From Pholiota molesta (Eukaryota; Basidiomycota; Agaricomycetes; Agaricales; Strophariaceae), in contig JACGCK010000017.1 of assembly GCA_014925825.1 (NCBI GenBank), positions 496,001 to 560,000 of the forward strand: DNA of 64,000 nt, in the 5' to 3' direction. This document shows, one piece after another, positions 36,550 through 48,356 of this stretch. The notes under the pieces were generated by a model. That model saw only the letters and a program-made list of their open reading frames with translations. It had not been told where the DNA came from and did no database searches. Made by a program: the position numbers and the translations under genes. Position 1 is the first letter of the stretch. The number at the start of each line of letters is the position of its first letter.

Positions 36550-37820
36550 TCAAAGCTCGACATGAATAGGAATGTCGGAAGGGGTTGCTTCGGGCACCGG
36601 ACTGCCTTGTGACGTCTCTTCAGGAATATGGGTTGAAGTACCTGCTGCTGCGAGCACAACGGACGATGAAGGAGAGGGTTGCAGTGTCTCAGCTGTGGTA
36701 GCCAACGAAGCGCTCGAGTCCGAGACCGATGTCGAAGACAGCGCCTCAGCCAACGAAGCAGTCAAGCTCGCAACAGGCATCGCGCTCGAAGCCAAAGACG
36801 CGACCGCCGTCGCCGCACTCGCCAGACTCGCCGACGCGTCCACCACCACGCTCGCCATGCCCTTCTCCGCGCGCCGCAGCAGCGCCGCATCCTCGCTGAA
36901 GCTCGGCACGAACCGCGTCCACCAAAACGCGAGCCGGATGCCCCGGTCCACGATGCGCTGCTTGAGGATGAAGAGCACGACGAGCACGAAGAAGCAGAAG
37001 CCGGAGAGGATGAGGATGCGGTCCAGCCAGTCGCTCTTCTCGAGCGCGGTCACCAGCTGTTTCGAGTGGACATGACGCTGTTGAGGGTGTCGTGTTGGAG
37101 GGAGGTGGAGCGCAGGGTGGAGGTGGATTCGTCGAGGAGTTGGGTGCTGAGAACGGAGCGTTCTAGTTCAGATTGCATGAGGGATATAGTGCGCCGGAGG
37201 GCATCGGTCACGTCTGAATTGGCTTTCATCAATGCATCTTCCCTACAAAAATAAGTATTAGAGTCAAAAGAGTTGGGTAAGACGTGGAAAACGCCTACGT
37301 TGTCTTTTCGCTCGAGGTTTGCCCACCAGTCATAACAGCAGAAAAGGTCAACAACTCATCTCGGTTCGACTTCAGATTTGCATCTATCGCTCGTTTGGAT
37401 GCGAGGAGTGCAGCCCGGGTATCTTTTCGCAGACTTCGAATGATAAATTAGATTCTCTTTATGAGATACGTCTTACTTACCTTTCTAGCTTTCCTTGTAA
37501 GTCGTTTACAATCTCCCTCAACTCTCTCCGGGTCTTCTCTCCCTGCTGATCGTCCACCATCATACCCAACGTCTACAATTCTGGTATTCACTAAGGCATT
37601 ATATGCACAAATCCTTTCATCGGTGACGCACCTCAATCTGCCGTGAAAGTGCGAGTGTATCCTCCCTGACATCTTCCGCGAGTTGCTGCTGCAGAGAAAG
37701 CGGGCCAACGAATCTCCGTAGCTCTGGTACTGAAGATTCGGAGATGTGTTTGTACCTTCGTTCCACCGCCGATATCAGCGAGAGAGCTTCTTCAGGTAGT
37801 CGACTTGGAATCGGGGCCAT
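36550..37820 (-). CDS. SEC20-like SNARE (ER/Golgi retrograde transport), frameshift near 37075
   Basis: Sec20 is an ER t-SNARE (Use1/Sec20/Ufe1 complex) for COPI vesicle fusion. ATG 37820 begins MAPIPSRLPEEALSLISAVE. A coiled-coil region follows over short exons. The SNARE-like motif is TISLMQSELERSVLSTQLLD ... HDTLNSVMST, and the expected SKQLVTALEKSDWLDRI is followed by a membrane helix (ILILSGFCFFVLVVLFI) and a luminal Ala/Ser-rich tail ending HVEL at 36550. HVEL is a plausible HDEL-type retrieval signal. Between SVMST and SKQLVT one base is missing (about 37074-37077), which breaks an essential conserved gene and is probably a sequence error. Confidence 0.85.
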
Positions 37821-38483
37821 GGGGGGAAGATGGTAAAGGTTTGTAATGTGTTTGGCGACCTAGTCAACTTGCAACGTGGCTTGAGCGATTTTTGCGTGCT
37901 TGATGTTCGGTTTGCGAGATTGATTAATAGAAAAGGTAGTGTATAACTTTGACCAGAACAAGATGAGAAGCACCAGTCAAATATGCAGCGAGGAAGTGGA
38001 ATACTGCAGACCAGGCCGCCAGGCTGCCGCAGTGGACGATGACCGGGACATGGCGGCCCGGAACATACGGACACGTGGCGTCAACAGCGCTATGCGCGCG
38101 CCCGGCGCTGCGCGTCGTGTCATCGCGTTTCTGACCAGTGACATGGAAGTAGATGGAAGTTGAACGCGATCATGCTACAACTCTTCCAGCTTCACCGTCA
38201 ATACGAGGCCCACTCAATCCAGTGATATACCTCCCGAAGGTATTCTGACACGTAACAGAAGGATTCAAACCCTCGGAAATTGACCAAAGAATCCAAAAAG
38301 AATCTATGGTACTTTGATTTCAATTCAGGCTGGTGGCAAACTGGTGGATGACACCATACTGTACAATGAGTGCCAGCCACCTCGGGCTGCACTTAAAAGA
38401 CTCGTTAGTACTCGACCAACTCATTCTTCGCGTCTTTTCCTCGCCATAACATCCCTAGCAAATTCTCTCATCAAGCCATACTA
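37821..38483. other. Divergent spacer, no gene seen
   Basis: Spacer between SEC20 (-) and a KNH-like GPI gene (+). No coding features. The right 90 bp is a pyrimidine-rich leader before ATG 38484. Confidence 0.4.
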
Positions 38484-39402
38484 ATGCGTGTCGCAGCTTG
38501 CCTCCTCGCCCTCGTCACTTCCACTCTCGCCTACAGAGTCCTCTCCCCGAACTCTCAGACTGGCTGGACCAACCAAGGCAACCAATTGTACGTGTTTCTA
38601 TTTTTCGACGTTGAACTGTTAAACTCACCCATGTTAGGCTTACTTGGGAGCGTGTCAGCAGCGACAAGACAACCTTCAGTGTTGTCCTTGATAATCAGGT
38701 CCGTTCCAATTTGTAAAAATAAACGCTCTACCCCACATACTTACACGTTTCTCTTGCCTAATTCTGAAAATAGCAAATGCAAGGATTTTCTCGCAAACTC
38801 CTTGCTTCGAGGGTCGATGGGACGAAGGGAAAGGTGAACCTTAGCCCTCCTAGTGGGGGATGGCCCACCGGCAGCAACTTCCGCGTCAACCTCGTTGCAA
38901 GCGCAGATCAGTTCGACACTATCTACGCCCAATCGAATGATTTCGTTATCAAGAAAGTAGCTGCTGCAGCCGTTGACCCGAGCTCAGCCTCGACAGGGTC
39001 CGGTAAATTTCATTTATCCACATCCATTCAAACGCTCAGACGACGCTCACCTTTGACAGGACAGAATCAGACCCAGCCTCAGAATACGACCCAACAGCTG
39101 AGGACGTCCCAGCCTCAGAATACAACCCAACACCAGGATACACCCCGTCACAAGGCGCTCTAACTGGCTCGCGTCCGACGGGTTCACCCAACTCTGGCTC
39201 AACGACGCCGTATGCGGCAACTGAAAGGTGAGTTACCTCTCGACGTTCCGTGGCTAAATCTCACACGCTCTCTGTACCAAGTGCGATTTCTCCCGTGGAA
39301 AATAATAGCCTCCCAAACATACCAAATTCTGCTGCCTCTAATCTCTGTTTCAGCTCAGGGCTTTTAGGATTATCCCTTCTGTTGTTTTTTGCCCTTGTGT
39401 AA
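38484..39402 (+). CDS. GPI-anchored Kre9/KNH-like protein, copy 2
   Basis: Paralogue of the 23.5-kb gene. Signal peptide MRVAACLLALVTSTLAYRVL, then SQTGWTNQGNQL, TWERVSSDKTTFSVVLDNQ, a central exon KVNLSPPSGGWPTGSNFRVN and IYAQSNDFVIKK. A Ser/Thr/Pro stalk follows that is longer than in the other copies, with a doubled PASEYxPT unit (about 39075-39135). A hydrophobic C-terminal tail (GLLGLSLLLFFALV) ends at TAA 39400-39402. Secreted and probably GPI-anchored. Four or five introns; the last two junctions (39230-39355) are estimates. Confidence 0.8.
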
Positions 39403-39866
39403 AAATTTCTTGGCGAAATAGATGGACTATCGTGACGTTTTCGCTTTGAGAGATGACATGATTCCCTTCGCTGCTGCCACATCTCATGCCTCATGGGCGA
39501 GCGGTTCAACTGGCTACAAGATATGGTTAACGGGATATACACATACACTTCGAAGTTCGATCATTTGCGGCTCGAAGTGCTTGATGCACGCCTTAGCATT
39601 GCGACAGCGTTTATATCCAGGGCGCGAACCTCTAACTGACACCACTATCGTAACACATCTCTACTCAGCCGCACATCTCTGTGTATGGCTCAGGACTGTC
39701 AGTGGGCACGCATCTGTCTACACCGCACTGTGCAGATATCATACCGCACGACATTCCAGGCCGCAAGAGCCTCCATTCACCATTGCCTCATGTCGATGGC
39801 GCTGAGCTCTATCCTTCAAATAAGGGGCTCCTACCGTTGTCGACACTCCTCTTCTTTTCCTGCATC
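39403..39866. other. Intergenic, promoter of third GPI gene
   Basis: No gene seen. It resembles the upstream region of GPI copy 1 (24160-24400, opposite strand). Confidence 0.4.
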
Positions 39867-42585
39867 ATGCGTATGGTTTTCATCCTTCTCTCTTTTCTCT
39901 CTTCCGCCCTCGCATACAGCATTCTCGTCCCAAACACCGATAAAGGGTGGACCAACCAAGGCGTCCAGCCGTATGTGCTTTGGCTTTTGAAATATACTGC
40001 CGAATTGTGACCTGACGGACTAAACAGACTGGAATGGCAGCGCGTCGGAACGGATAGGCTGAACTTCAGCGTCCATCAGGAAAAACCTCTTTTTCTAATT
40101 TGGTAGAAAAAGTCGTGATAAGGGAATGGCTTTCTAATGTACCCTTTTTTCACAACTTTAGTTTACGTTAAGCCTACATTAGGCACAATAAGTTGTTTGT
40201 ACACTTATTGCACGCTTATTACATTTCATAAAGTACCACTGAATGCTTTTTATCTGCTTAATATCCTCAATTAAGTTTAGGCTTCTGCCTTATTGATTCG
40301 TGATAAGTAAACGGAGAATTCTCATATCAATGCTCAGTACATGTTCAGAAACAAAGTATAGGATTGGCCGCATCTTATCGAAGTCGGGATTACTCCCTAA
40401 AAGATCTACCGACTGCGCATCTTCGGCGGTGTTCAATTTTTATTATACAGTACAGGTGGAGAGTCCAGCTAAATGGCTCCCTGCAGCGCCGACAGTGCTC
40501 GATCCCGCGAAAGCGAAGCCACCATCATGCACCGAGCGCACGCGGTCGGTCGTTGCGCGCCCGTCGTTCGTGCGCCGTCCATCTGCCATCATGCGCGGCG
40601 GCAGTGCACCAACATCCGGCCGTGATTGTGTGCCGTCGTCGTTCGTGTCGTCCGGGGCAGAAGTGTTGGGGTGAGCGAGGTGTAGGATTGTCGCGCGGTG
40701 AAATGATGACAGTACGACGAGCTTGATCCGAAGGCAGGCGCAGCGACTCCACCGGCACTGACGTCAAAGATGAGATAGGTCAGCGAATAGTGATGGCGAA
40801 AGCGGGAGGGAATGCACTTGTGAACGGGGAGGGCAAGCGCTATGCTTTGTACATACAGACGGTGCAGTGGGCCTCGTACCTCCCGCGGCACTCGCAATTG
40901 ACGTTGGTGGTACAAGTTGGCGGTGAGCGGAGGCTGGCACGGCGAGTCGCAGGACTCCCTGGCGGCAGCGGTGAGCAGGGACAATTGGCAGGGCAGTGAG
41001 CGCTAGTGAGCACTGAGCAAACGAACTCACAAGTCCATTCAAACTCCGATGCACGTGATGTTGTTGATTTTTCTTATCAACGCGGATTGCTCCGATCATC
41101 TTGCTTTCGTTCCCCCACCATCCCCTCTGCACCTACCGCATTACCGCAGGTCTTGGTTTCAGTCTCCTCCCAGTCTAAGGTGTGTTCTCCCTATGCTTGC
41201 ATGTGCATATTCTCAACCCATCCGTATAAATCATAGCATATCCTGACGATAATGACCTTCCCCGATCTGCGGATGCAGTGTGCTGGGTTTATAGATATCG
41301 GTTCCAGCAGGTATGTTCTCTTTTCTTTTCAGGAAATTTTATCTCAACTATAGTCAGATAGCTGTCCTTTTCTATGTATAATTGTCCGAAATGCTGGTAG
41401 TTAATTCATCGGTATGTTATACCTCTTCCGTCCCTTGGCTCGGCTCCACTCATCCTCGAACCAGTATATATGTGCACGTCACTCCCCCGCCGGGTGGATT
41501 CAACGTGCATATACCCCGGTGCATGCCCCCAGTGCCTTGCGAAGGTGATGTTTGCACTGGGTGCAGTGTTATGTGCGCAAATCAATATCTCGCTGCTCGT
41601 TCAGACACAATGTAAGTGTTCACTTCTACGTTCTTCCTTTGTTCCCTGCCTGCATTCCTTTCTAATAATGATTTATCTACAGGGCTTATAGAGTTAATGC
41701 ATGCTCTGGGAACACAACCACGCCTTCCGATGAAGGTGACGTTTGCGACTCCAAGCAGCATGCATTGTAGGGCAAGGATTGTGAGAGTGCAAGTTAGTTC
41801 TGGATATGTCGGTGCCAGTGTACGTCTATAGCTGTAGGATATCTATGTGACATCTGTATCTTAGTACTGTCTAAATGGAACTTTTTTTCGCAACATCTAC
41901 TCTTTTTGTGACTTATTGAGTTAATAAATGATGTGATGAGTTTCTTATTTCATGCTTATTTTACTGAGCAACTAAAAGATGGTGAACTTAAATTGTCTTA
42001 TACACCCTTATACATAATGATAAGTCACCGAAAAGGGACGAATTAGCGACATACCTTCCTTATTTGACTTCTTGAGCTTGTGTAGCTTATTCTTGACGTA
42101 TTTGTGCTGATCTACACTTAATCTACCTTTTCGATGCAAATTAGAATAAAGGGATTTTCCCGATGTCCTCCTGATCAATCAGGTGCATCATTCGCGCAAA
42201 TCCCATTCTCTCTTCTATCTCACTGACACTGACGGTGACGCTACAGGACAAATCGAACTTCACTCCGCAGCTTCTCGGCAGCACCGTCGATGGTACGCTT
42301 AGCAAGACAGGGTGTACTCCGCCGCAAGGCGGGTGGCCCACGGGGAGCGGATTCCGGGTCAACTTCGTTGAGAGCGCTACCGCTCTGAATTCTATCTTGG
42401 CGCAATCGAACGCCTTTAATATTACGCCGCCTAAGGCGAGTGCGACGGAGACCAGTGCCTCTGGGTCTAGTGCTACTACAGCAACGACTGCTACAGGAAA
42501 GAGCGCCGCCGGTTCCAAGTTTTCTATCGGAGTGGGGTTCTTGCTACTGGGCTTGGGGCTTCTGCAAGGCTTCGTGCTTGCGTAG
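39867..42585 (+). pseudogene. GPI-anchored Kre9/KNH-like protein, copy 3, split by a transposon
   Basis: The 5' part (39867-40074) reads MRMVFILLSFLSSALAYSIL, NTDKGWTNQGVQP and, after a short intron, LEWQRVGTDRLNFS. It then stops at a 2.09-kb insertion. The 3' part resumes at 42165 (VLLINQ, then an intron, then DKSNFTPQLLGSTVDGTLSK ... FNITPPKASATETSASG and a hydrophobic tail LLLGLGLLQGFVLA) and ends at TAG 42583-42585. Without the insertion, the flanks align codon for codon with copy 1. The gene is therefore a recent insertional knock-out of a KNH-like gene, not a degraded relic. Confidence 0.85.
40075..42164. mobile_element. 2.09-kb non-autonomous TIR transposon, 4-bp target duplication
   Basis: The ends are imperfect inverted repeats. 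The left begins ATCAGGAAAAACC and continues TTTCTAATTTG. The right, read inward, is ATCGGGAAAATCC then TTCTAATTTG. The host sequence GTCC is duplicated at 40071-40074 and 42165-42168. Subterminal regions are AT-rich with many ATAAGT/ACTTATT motifs on both sides, likely transposase-binding sites. The centre (40440-41150) is GC-richer. Short open frames inside show no transposase motif. The superfamily cannot be fixed from this alone. Confidence 0.8.
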
Positions 42586-42826
42586 TGTTGTAGATTATTT
42601 TACAGTCTTGTCTCTGATTTCGAAGATATTTGAATATCCGAGTTAAACCCGAGTGCAGTAGGCCATTTTATATGAATCTACAATGGATCTATGATAATGA
42701 ATCCTTCGATTTTATAACTCAGCGTGTGAATGTCATTTCGCTCTCGCTGTCCAGACGAACTTCAGTTGAGATCCCCAACGCTGGCAACTGACTAGTACTG
42801 ACCGTGCACACCTGCTATCAATTACC

Positions 42827-44333
42827 ATGTACTCTCTTTGGAACCACATATACTGGCGTATCCGCCCTTTGTTCTGGGACAATCCTTTGTTCAAAACAAT
42901 AGACGAGTGGTACAACCACCAGACAGAGGATGGCGAGGAGGATGGCGAGGCTAGCCCGGCACATTATGCAAGATTCCTGAAGTGCTGGCAGTTCTTGGGT
43001 CGTTACTTCGCTTCACGGGGCTATCTGCTTTATGAATACGGCCCTCAAAGATGGACTACCTACCCACCAATGCAACCGGAGGTTCCTTCAGTAGACGTCA
43101 ACGTATAACCTTATGGGCGACGTTTTTATAAGGAACGTGAAGACGGGATATTTTATACTCCTCCGGTATGCGCGCTCACTCAGGTAAATACATGGGCTTA
43201 TGTGGTATACAGTGTATGCGTATATGGGCCGCAAGAGATACCCATGGACACGACGTCGTGATAAAGTAAGTAGTGCGTGCTGGCCTGCATGCGTTACCAT
43301 GATTGACGTAGTGACATAGGATTCTTCCAAAGCACGAGCTTGACGTCCTGCTTTACCTGAATACCGAGAAAGCACGGTCAGATCCTCGGAATCATGCCAT
43401 CCCTCTGCTTGATTATGGTACATTCAGTGGACTTCATTGCATTATAACACCAAGGTATAGCCCAACTGCGAAACGAGTCTGCTAATCGATGCTGACAACG
43501 TCTGCCTGAACGTAGATGGGACTGTGCTTTTGATTATAAATGTAAAACTGTAGCAGAGCTCATGCACATGACAAGAGAACTGCTGGAGGTGTGTCCCGAA
43601 TCCGTAGCTTGAATTTGGATTTTTATACAAGTAACTCTTTAGGGAATGGATTTCTTCCACGAAAATCGCGTATTCCATGCAGATTTTCTGGAACAAAATA
43701 TTGGTATGAATGTTGCTTTACAACTTCCTCATGGGAAGAAGCAGCCCCTTGGTTTACGCGATCCACTGAGTACTCATTATGCGTTCTATGACTTTGAAAA
43801 CTCGGAAATATACCCCCTCGAGACTCCTTTAGAAGAGATTTTTGAAACTAAATATGCCGGATTTCGTCTACGCGGACTCAGTGAACCTAAGGGGCCTTAC
43901 AAACCATTTCCTCTTGACGTTCTGCGTCTCGGATTAGTTCTAGAACGTAGAACCAGGGTGCGTTCTCTTTTTACCGCAGTCAAAAACTTAACACAAAATC
44001 GACCTTGTAGCATATCGAACATATCATCCCGGAACTTATTACGTCAATATTACGTTGGACGGAAGCAAGCGGTTCACCGCTCGTCAATCATTGGTCGAAT
44101 TTGAAAAAATCTATTCGAGCCTCACAACTGACCAGCTCTCTCAAACTCTCAAGTCTTTCTTGTGGAGTAAGAAGCGTATGTCCTTGTTCCGCTCAGAAAA
44201 CAACTATTTTCAAATGATTGCATGTTCAACAGGTGGGATCATATATAACGAACCGGACGAAATGATCCGACTCGGACCTCCGGTAGGAGCGAAGATAGCC
44301 ACAAGTCTTGTGGAAGGAATGCATATTTCGTAG
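42827..44333 (+). pseudogene. Protein-kinase-like protein, family PKL-1, copy c (broken)
   Basis: Full-length relative of the other PKL-1 genes: MYSLWNHIYWRIRPLFWDNP, KCWQFLGRYFASRGYLLYEY, YGRRFYKERED, GHDVVIK, NHAIPLLDYGTF, VFHADFLEQNIGMN, YDFENSEIYPLETPLEE, RRTR, then KRFTARQSLVEFEKIYSSL and GGIIYNEPDE. Lesions: an in-frame TAA where paralogues have the Tyr codon of YPYGRR (about 43106), and a loss of about 20 bp after HIEHIIPEL (about 44030) that shifts the frame. The first is a substitution and the second a true deletion, so this copy is probably dead even allowing for sequence errors. Confidence 0.75.
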
Positions 44334-45104
44334 CAATGTTAATGATTCTTTCATCTGGTATCACTATATAATAAATGCTCTTGCTTCAGATAATATCCTA
44401 TTCCTCCAAATAATCTCAATCCCACCACCTCAAATCGTTTAAAAAGGAACATCAATTTAGACAATAGAGAGAGCTCCTCGGAGTGGGATAAAACTAGGTC
44501 AGAAAGTAGAATGGGACCAAACCTTGCAGGTCAGACAGCCATGCGGACGACGCAAGCTTAAGTCTGACAGATTTCCAAATATAGTCATCTTTGTATATTC
44601 TGCAGGCAAGACTGCAGGCGCATGTGAATCCACAAATCGCGGGTGCGGCCCTGTATTTATTATTCACTGAGTCAGAATTTTGGTATTCTCAAGGCGATAG
44701 ACCTTTGCCCAAGTTGGTCGGAGATAACTCCACCCCCGAGCAACATGATCATTAAAGCCATTTAGATCCTGGTACTTAAGGACATTTGGTCGAGAATCTG
44801 CTCATAAGATCAAACGACCTGTCAGTGTGATTACTTAGTTAGAGACTTCTGCTTGGAAATCTTAATTATGCAAGCGCATCTTCGCTTCATTCACACAAGG
44901 GACAGGTCGCCCACAAAGTTCTACAACCTAACCTTCAAATCTTATCGCCATAGCTGAATAATCGTCTTGGAGATGCCAATACACGTCACGGACTCTACGC
45001 TGAGACGACCAGGGTGAAGATTTGAAGACTGCACTCATGAGTGGAATGGTGATTCAAATCTGGCTTCATTTTGAGATTCCGTCTTTGAGGCCCTAATTAG
45101 CATA
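44334..45104. other. Gene-free stretch
   Basis: AT-rich, no coding frame or recognised repeat apart from the edge of the next duplicated block at about 45030. Confidence 0.4.
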
Positions 45105-46856
45105 ATTTGCACAATACTCCACTCGTCACCCACACCGTTCAGGTGTCCAATTGAGAACATCCCCATTGCTTCATCAAGGGACAGGCTTTTCATTGAGCAG
45201 TGAGATCCGGCTACATCGTCAAAACACAGAATCAAAAACTGCAAGTCAGACAATCACGCAGACCCACGCGCTGCAGGACACAAGGCAAGGACTAACAGAT
45301 GCCCCAATATGGGCACGTTCTTTAACAATTGCAACGAGAGGGCGGAGTAGCTCGTAGCTCCCTTTGTTATCGGATCTGGCAGATTTTTATTTATTTATCG
45401 AATTTGGTCCTACCGTGTCCGAACGGTAGCCCAATATAATTCCCCGAGCAAGACTTCGACCGACTACGCATTCAAAGGAAGATTAATGAGTCACTGCTGT
45501 TGGAAATGTCAAATAAGGTCTAGACTACATTCTGTGCAGAGCATTACAAGCCTCAGGACAAGAACCCGAGGATAAGCGAATCCACACAAGAGAATTCCGA
45601 AGGCACTAGAATAGTAAGGAGACATTACATTGCGTGTCGAGCCGCAGTGCCCCACGTCCGATAATGCAGCAAAAGGGTATAGATACCAATGCGGATGTGG
45701 ACCGAAAGTCGCAGGTCAAAGATTCTGATTTTGGTGTAGCTCTTCAGAAAGATTACAGGCCTGTCCATTCCCAGAAACAAGCAAGGCTATCAAACAGGCA
45801 CCGATATAGAGCAACAGTCGATGATTATAATGCGGTGAGTACTCTGGAGACGATATGTTCGCAGCATTTGCTTGGAATACCCATGATGCAGACCGTGTCT
45901 TTTGGGAGGAGTGGACATGGTAGGCGCTGAGTGGATCGTCATACAAGCGTGCATAAAGAATCGAGGGTGGTGGCAGAGCGTCGTTCGTACGCCGTGTCCG
46001 CTGTCTCTCGCCATGTGCCATTGATCGTCCTAGGGTGGCAAAAGGACGTGCGCAATATGTGCTGTCATTCATTGAGCACCGTGGCTGCTTGTCGTTCTTC
46101 AAGCTGCCATTGAACGTCGGAGGGCGATGAGGGGAAATGGAAGAGAAAATGGCGAGACCAGGTACGAAAGGTGATGCGTCGATACCAGCATCAGAGAACA
46201 TTCTCCCAGCCCATCACAAGCTGTGAGCAGAGACAGACACGTTAGTACTTCAGTACTTTCATCCGACGTGATGATTTCGAGATGATTTAACTACTTACCT
46301 ATGTATGGACGCTGCCAACCCACTGCTGTTTATCCTGTCCATTGTTAACGAGCGTCGCCTCGGGTTGCGTAAATAAGTCGCCCAGAGCTTACCGCCTACA
46401 GTGCCTGGTTCATCTGGTCTGTCCTAGGCATCAGCGAGGCGTCGGCGCGACTAATCATGGACGTCGAAGTTGAAGGCAGGCCCCGCGCCATCGTTAGAGA
46501 AACGACCCGACCCGGCCCGTGCTTGCCATACGGTACCAACGCTGGGCATGTTCAACCAAGTTCAACCAACAACGCCGAACAAATATTGATTCGAAAACTC
46601 AGATACATATAAAGGATACTTGAACTGTCTGCAGTTGGGAATAATTTTTAGAAACCTAAAAATTTGAAGTTACTAGTAGCGCTAAAGATTTCCTGGCTAT
46701 AAACAGGTACAAGTTGAATTGAAATGAGATAGCCAAGTAAGATAGAAAAAATCGTTGAAGACCATCTATCTATAAGTTGAGAAATACAGCATGAGAGTAT
46801 ATCAGCACTCCAGACAATGGAAAGCATATGAACAACGATGTTATCGTGACATGCAG
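45105..46856 (-). repeat. Arm B of inverted segmental duplication, with extra 0.4 kb shared with 61.6 kb
   Basis: The complement of this stretch matches 19222-20345 (arm A). The part 45410-46560 also matches 60300-61960 in the same orientation. A block near 46240-46460 (ACGAGCGTCGCCTCGG, GTCTGTCCTAGGC) is shared with 61590-61780 and is absent from arm A. A short frame, 45035-45253 on the minus strand, includes SLDEAMGMFSIGHLNGVGDE, similar to frames at 17.4 and 20.3 kb. No functional gene is evident. Confidence 0.6.
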
Positions 46857-48095
46857 TTACTGTTCTCCTTTCTGCAAAATGGATAGCACTTCCGCAGCAG
46901 ATGGCCTGGACGAAGGATCGAGATGGAGACACCTCTCGACGATATCTCTATACCAGCTGGGTACGTTTCCAAACTTCCATGTAGGAACGCGCACCCCTCG
47001 CACATTTTCCTGGGTCAACGCATAAAGAACAATGCCGAGCGAGTACACATCGGATGGGCCACTTAACAGAGATTCAAAAGTTGTGTCAGGCCAGTCGTCC
47101 TCTTTCGCCAATACTTCGGGGGCCGCAAAATCGTTAGAGAAGCCTATGGGGAGGAAATCAATAAGGATGGCCTGCCCCGCTGGGCCAATAACAACATTGG
47201 TGGGCTTCAAATCCCCGTTATATGCTGAGATCGCATGAAGTTCGACGACGCCCTCTGTGATTTGAAGCGCCCAAGCATGTTTAATGGACCAGTCAAAGAT
47301 AACTTTGTCGTCATCTTCAGGGACACCCAAGTCTTCTCGTACTTTGCTAAAAACATTCGAGAGGTTCCCGGCGCGCATAAATGGCATCAGAAATCCGCGA
47401 ATGGTGTTATCTTGGTTAACTACTATAGCCGTGAGATCGATGATGTTCGGTGAGCCACGTAACCTGTCGAGGATTTCAAGCTCCCGAAGAGTTCCTTCAA
47501 GATTCTCTCCCGTCCTTTTGAAAGCGAGAGTCTGGTCGTTCCATTTCACGCGGTCCACGTCCATGTCCACCATCCTCACTTTCTGAAGTTCGGAAATTGG
47601 TACGGTTGAGATATGCGAAAGGTGAGGAGGGATGGGAAGATAAGGGACAATTTCGTCGACGTCCTCGGATATGGTGGTAGTGAGGATCCCATTTTCCGTG
47701 TGCAGCGTAATGCACGTTATGGTGTGGTAAAACAAAGAGGGGCTAGGCATCACCGGAATGAGGGTTTCCACAACAAAATGTGGTTTTTCCCATTCGTCAG
47801 AGGCGAAGAGACGGTTTTCAACAGCGTCGGGCTCATTCTCATTGCGTCTATAAAGCACGGTAAGATGCTTCCCAGTGTCATATAGGTGGGGATAGCCATT
47901 GTATATGATGTGTGCTTTCTCTTCGTCTCGACCACTCTCGATACCGGCAGATTCGAACAAAGAAGGTCCTTCTCGATTTGGCTGAGGTGAATGTGCACCG
48001 CTTCTGTCAAGTGCTTGAATAACTTTGGATAGTTCAATCATTTAGAAACATGAAAACTGGATAAAACACATACCTAGGGATAGATCGGTCAACAT
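46857..48095 (-). CDS. Protein-kinase-like protein, family PKL-2, copy b (appears intact)
   Basis: Open from ATG 48041 to 46857, about 394 residues. Alternatively it starts at ATG 48095 (MLTDLSL), spliced over a 51-nt intron into VIQALDRSGAHSPQPNREG. The N-terminal domain has no known match by eye (YNGYPHLYDTGKHLTVLYRR, HTENGILTTTISEDVDEIVP). The kinase-like part carries LAFKRTGENLEGTLRELEIL (Lys and helix-C Glu), FLMPFMRAGNLSNVF, YNGDLKPTNVVIG (catalytic Asp kept, HR replaced by NG), LIDFLPIGF (DFL for DFG), AAPEVL, SDVYSLGIVLYALT and CLHLDPSSRPSAAEVL. All lobes of a protein kinase are present. Activity is plausible, because the key Lys, Asp and Asn are kept. Confidence 0.8.
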
Positions 48096-48356
48096 GATAG
48101 AAGTATAGAAAGCAACTGCTGGGCGCCGCGCGTTCATTTGGAAGCATCAACTTAACTCCGCTTTCGGAGCCTCAATTTCTTTCAGCATGTGCAGCGAATC
48201 ACCCATACCGCACTACAGAGGAGTAATCGATTACAGGACAGGCAAACATCAATCATGAGCAGGCTATGTTAAGCGACAGAGAAATGAGAGAAAGGCCAAC
48301 AGTCTCAATTGCGCACGATGAATTAATTTACCTAATGCCCAATGTCACCTGCGCGC
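48096..48356. other. Spacer up to the LTR element
   Basis: Short gene-free spacer and promoter region of PKL-2 copy b. The last six bases, GCGCGC (48351-48356), are the left target duplication of the LTR element. Confidence 0.5.

Noticed and set aside
39867..40074. The 5' GPI fragment at 39.9 kb as a truncated independent gene
   Set aside because: Its missing part resumes after the TIR element with a matching target duplication, so it is one split gene.
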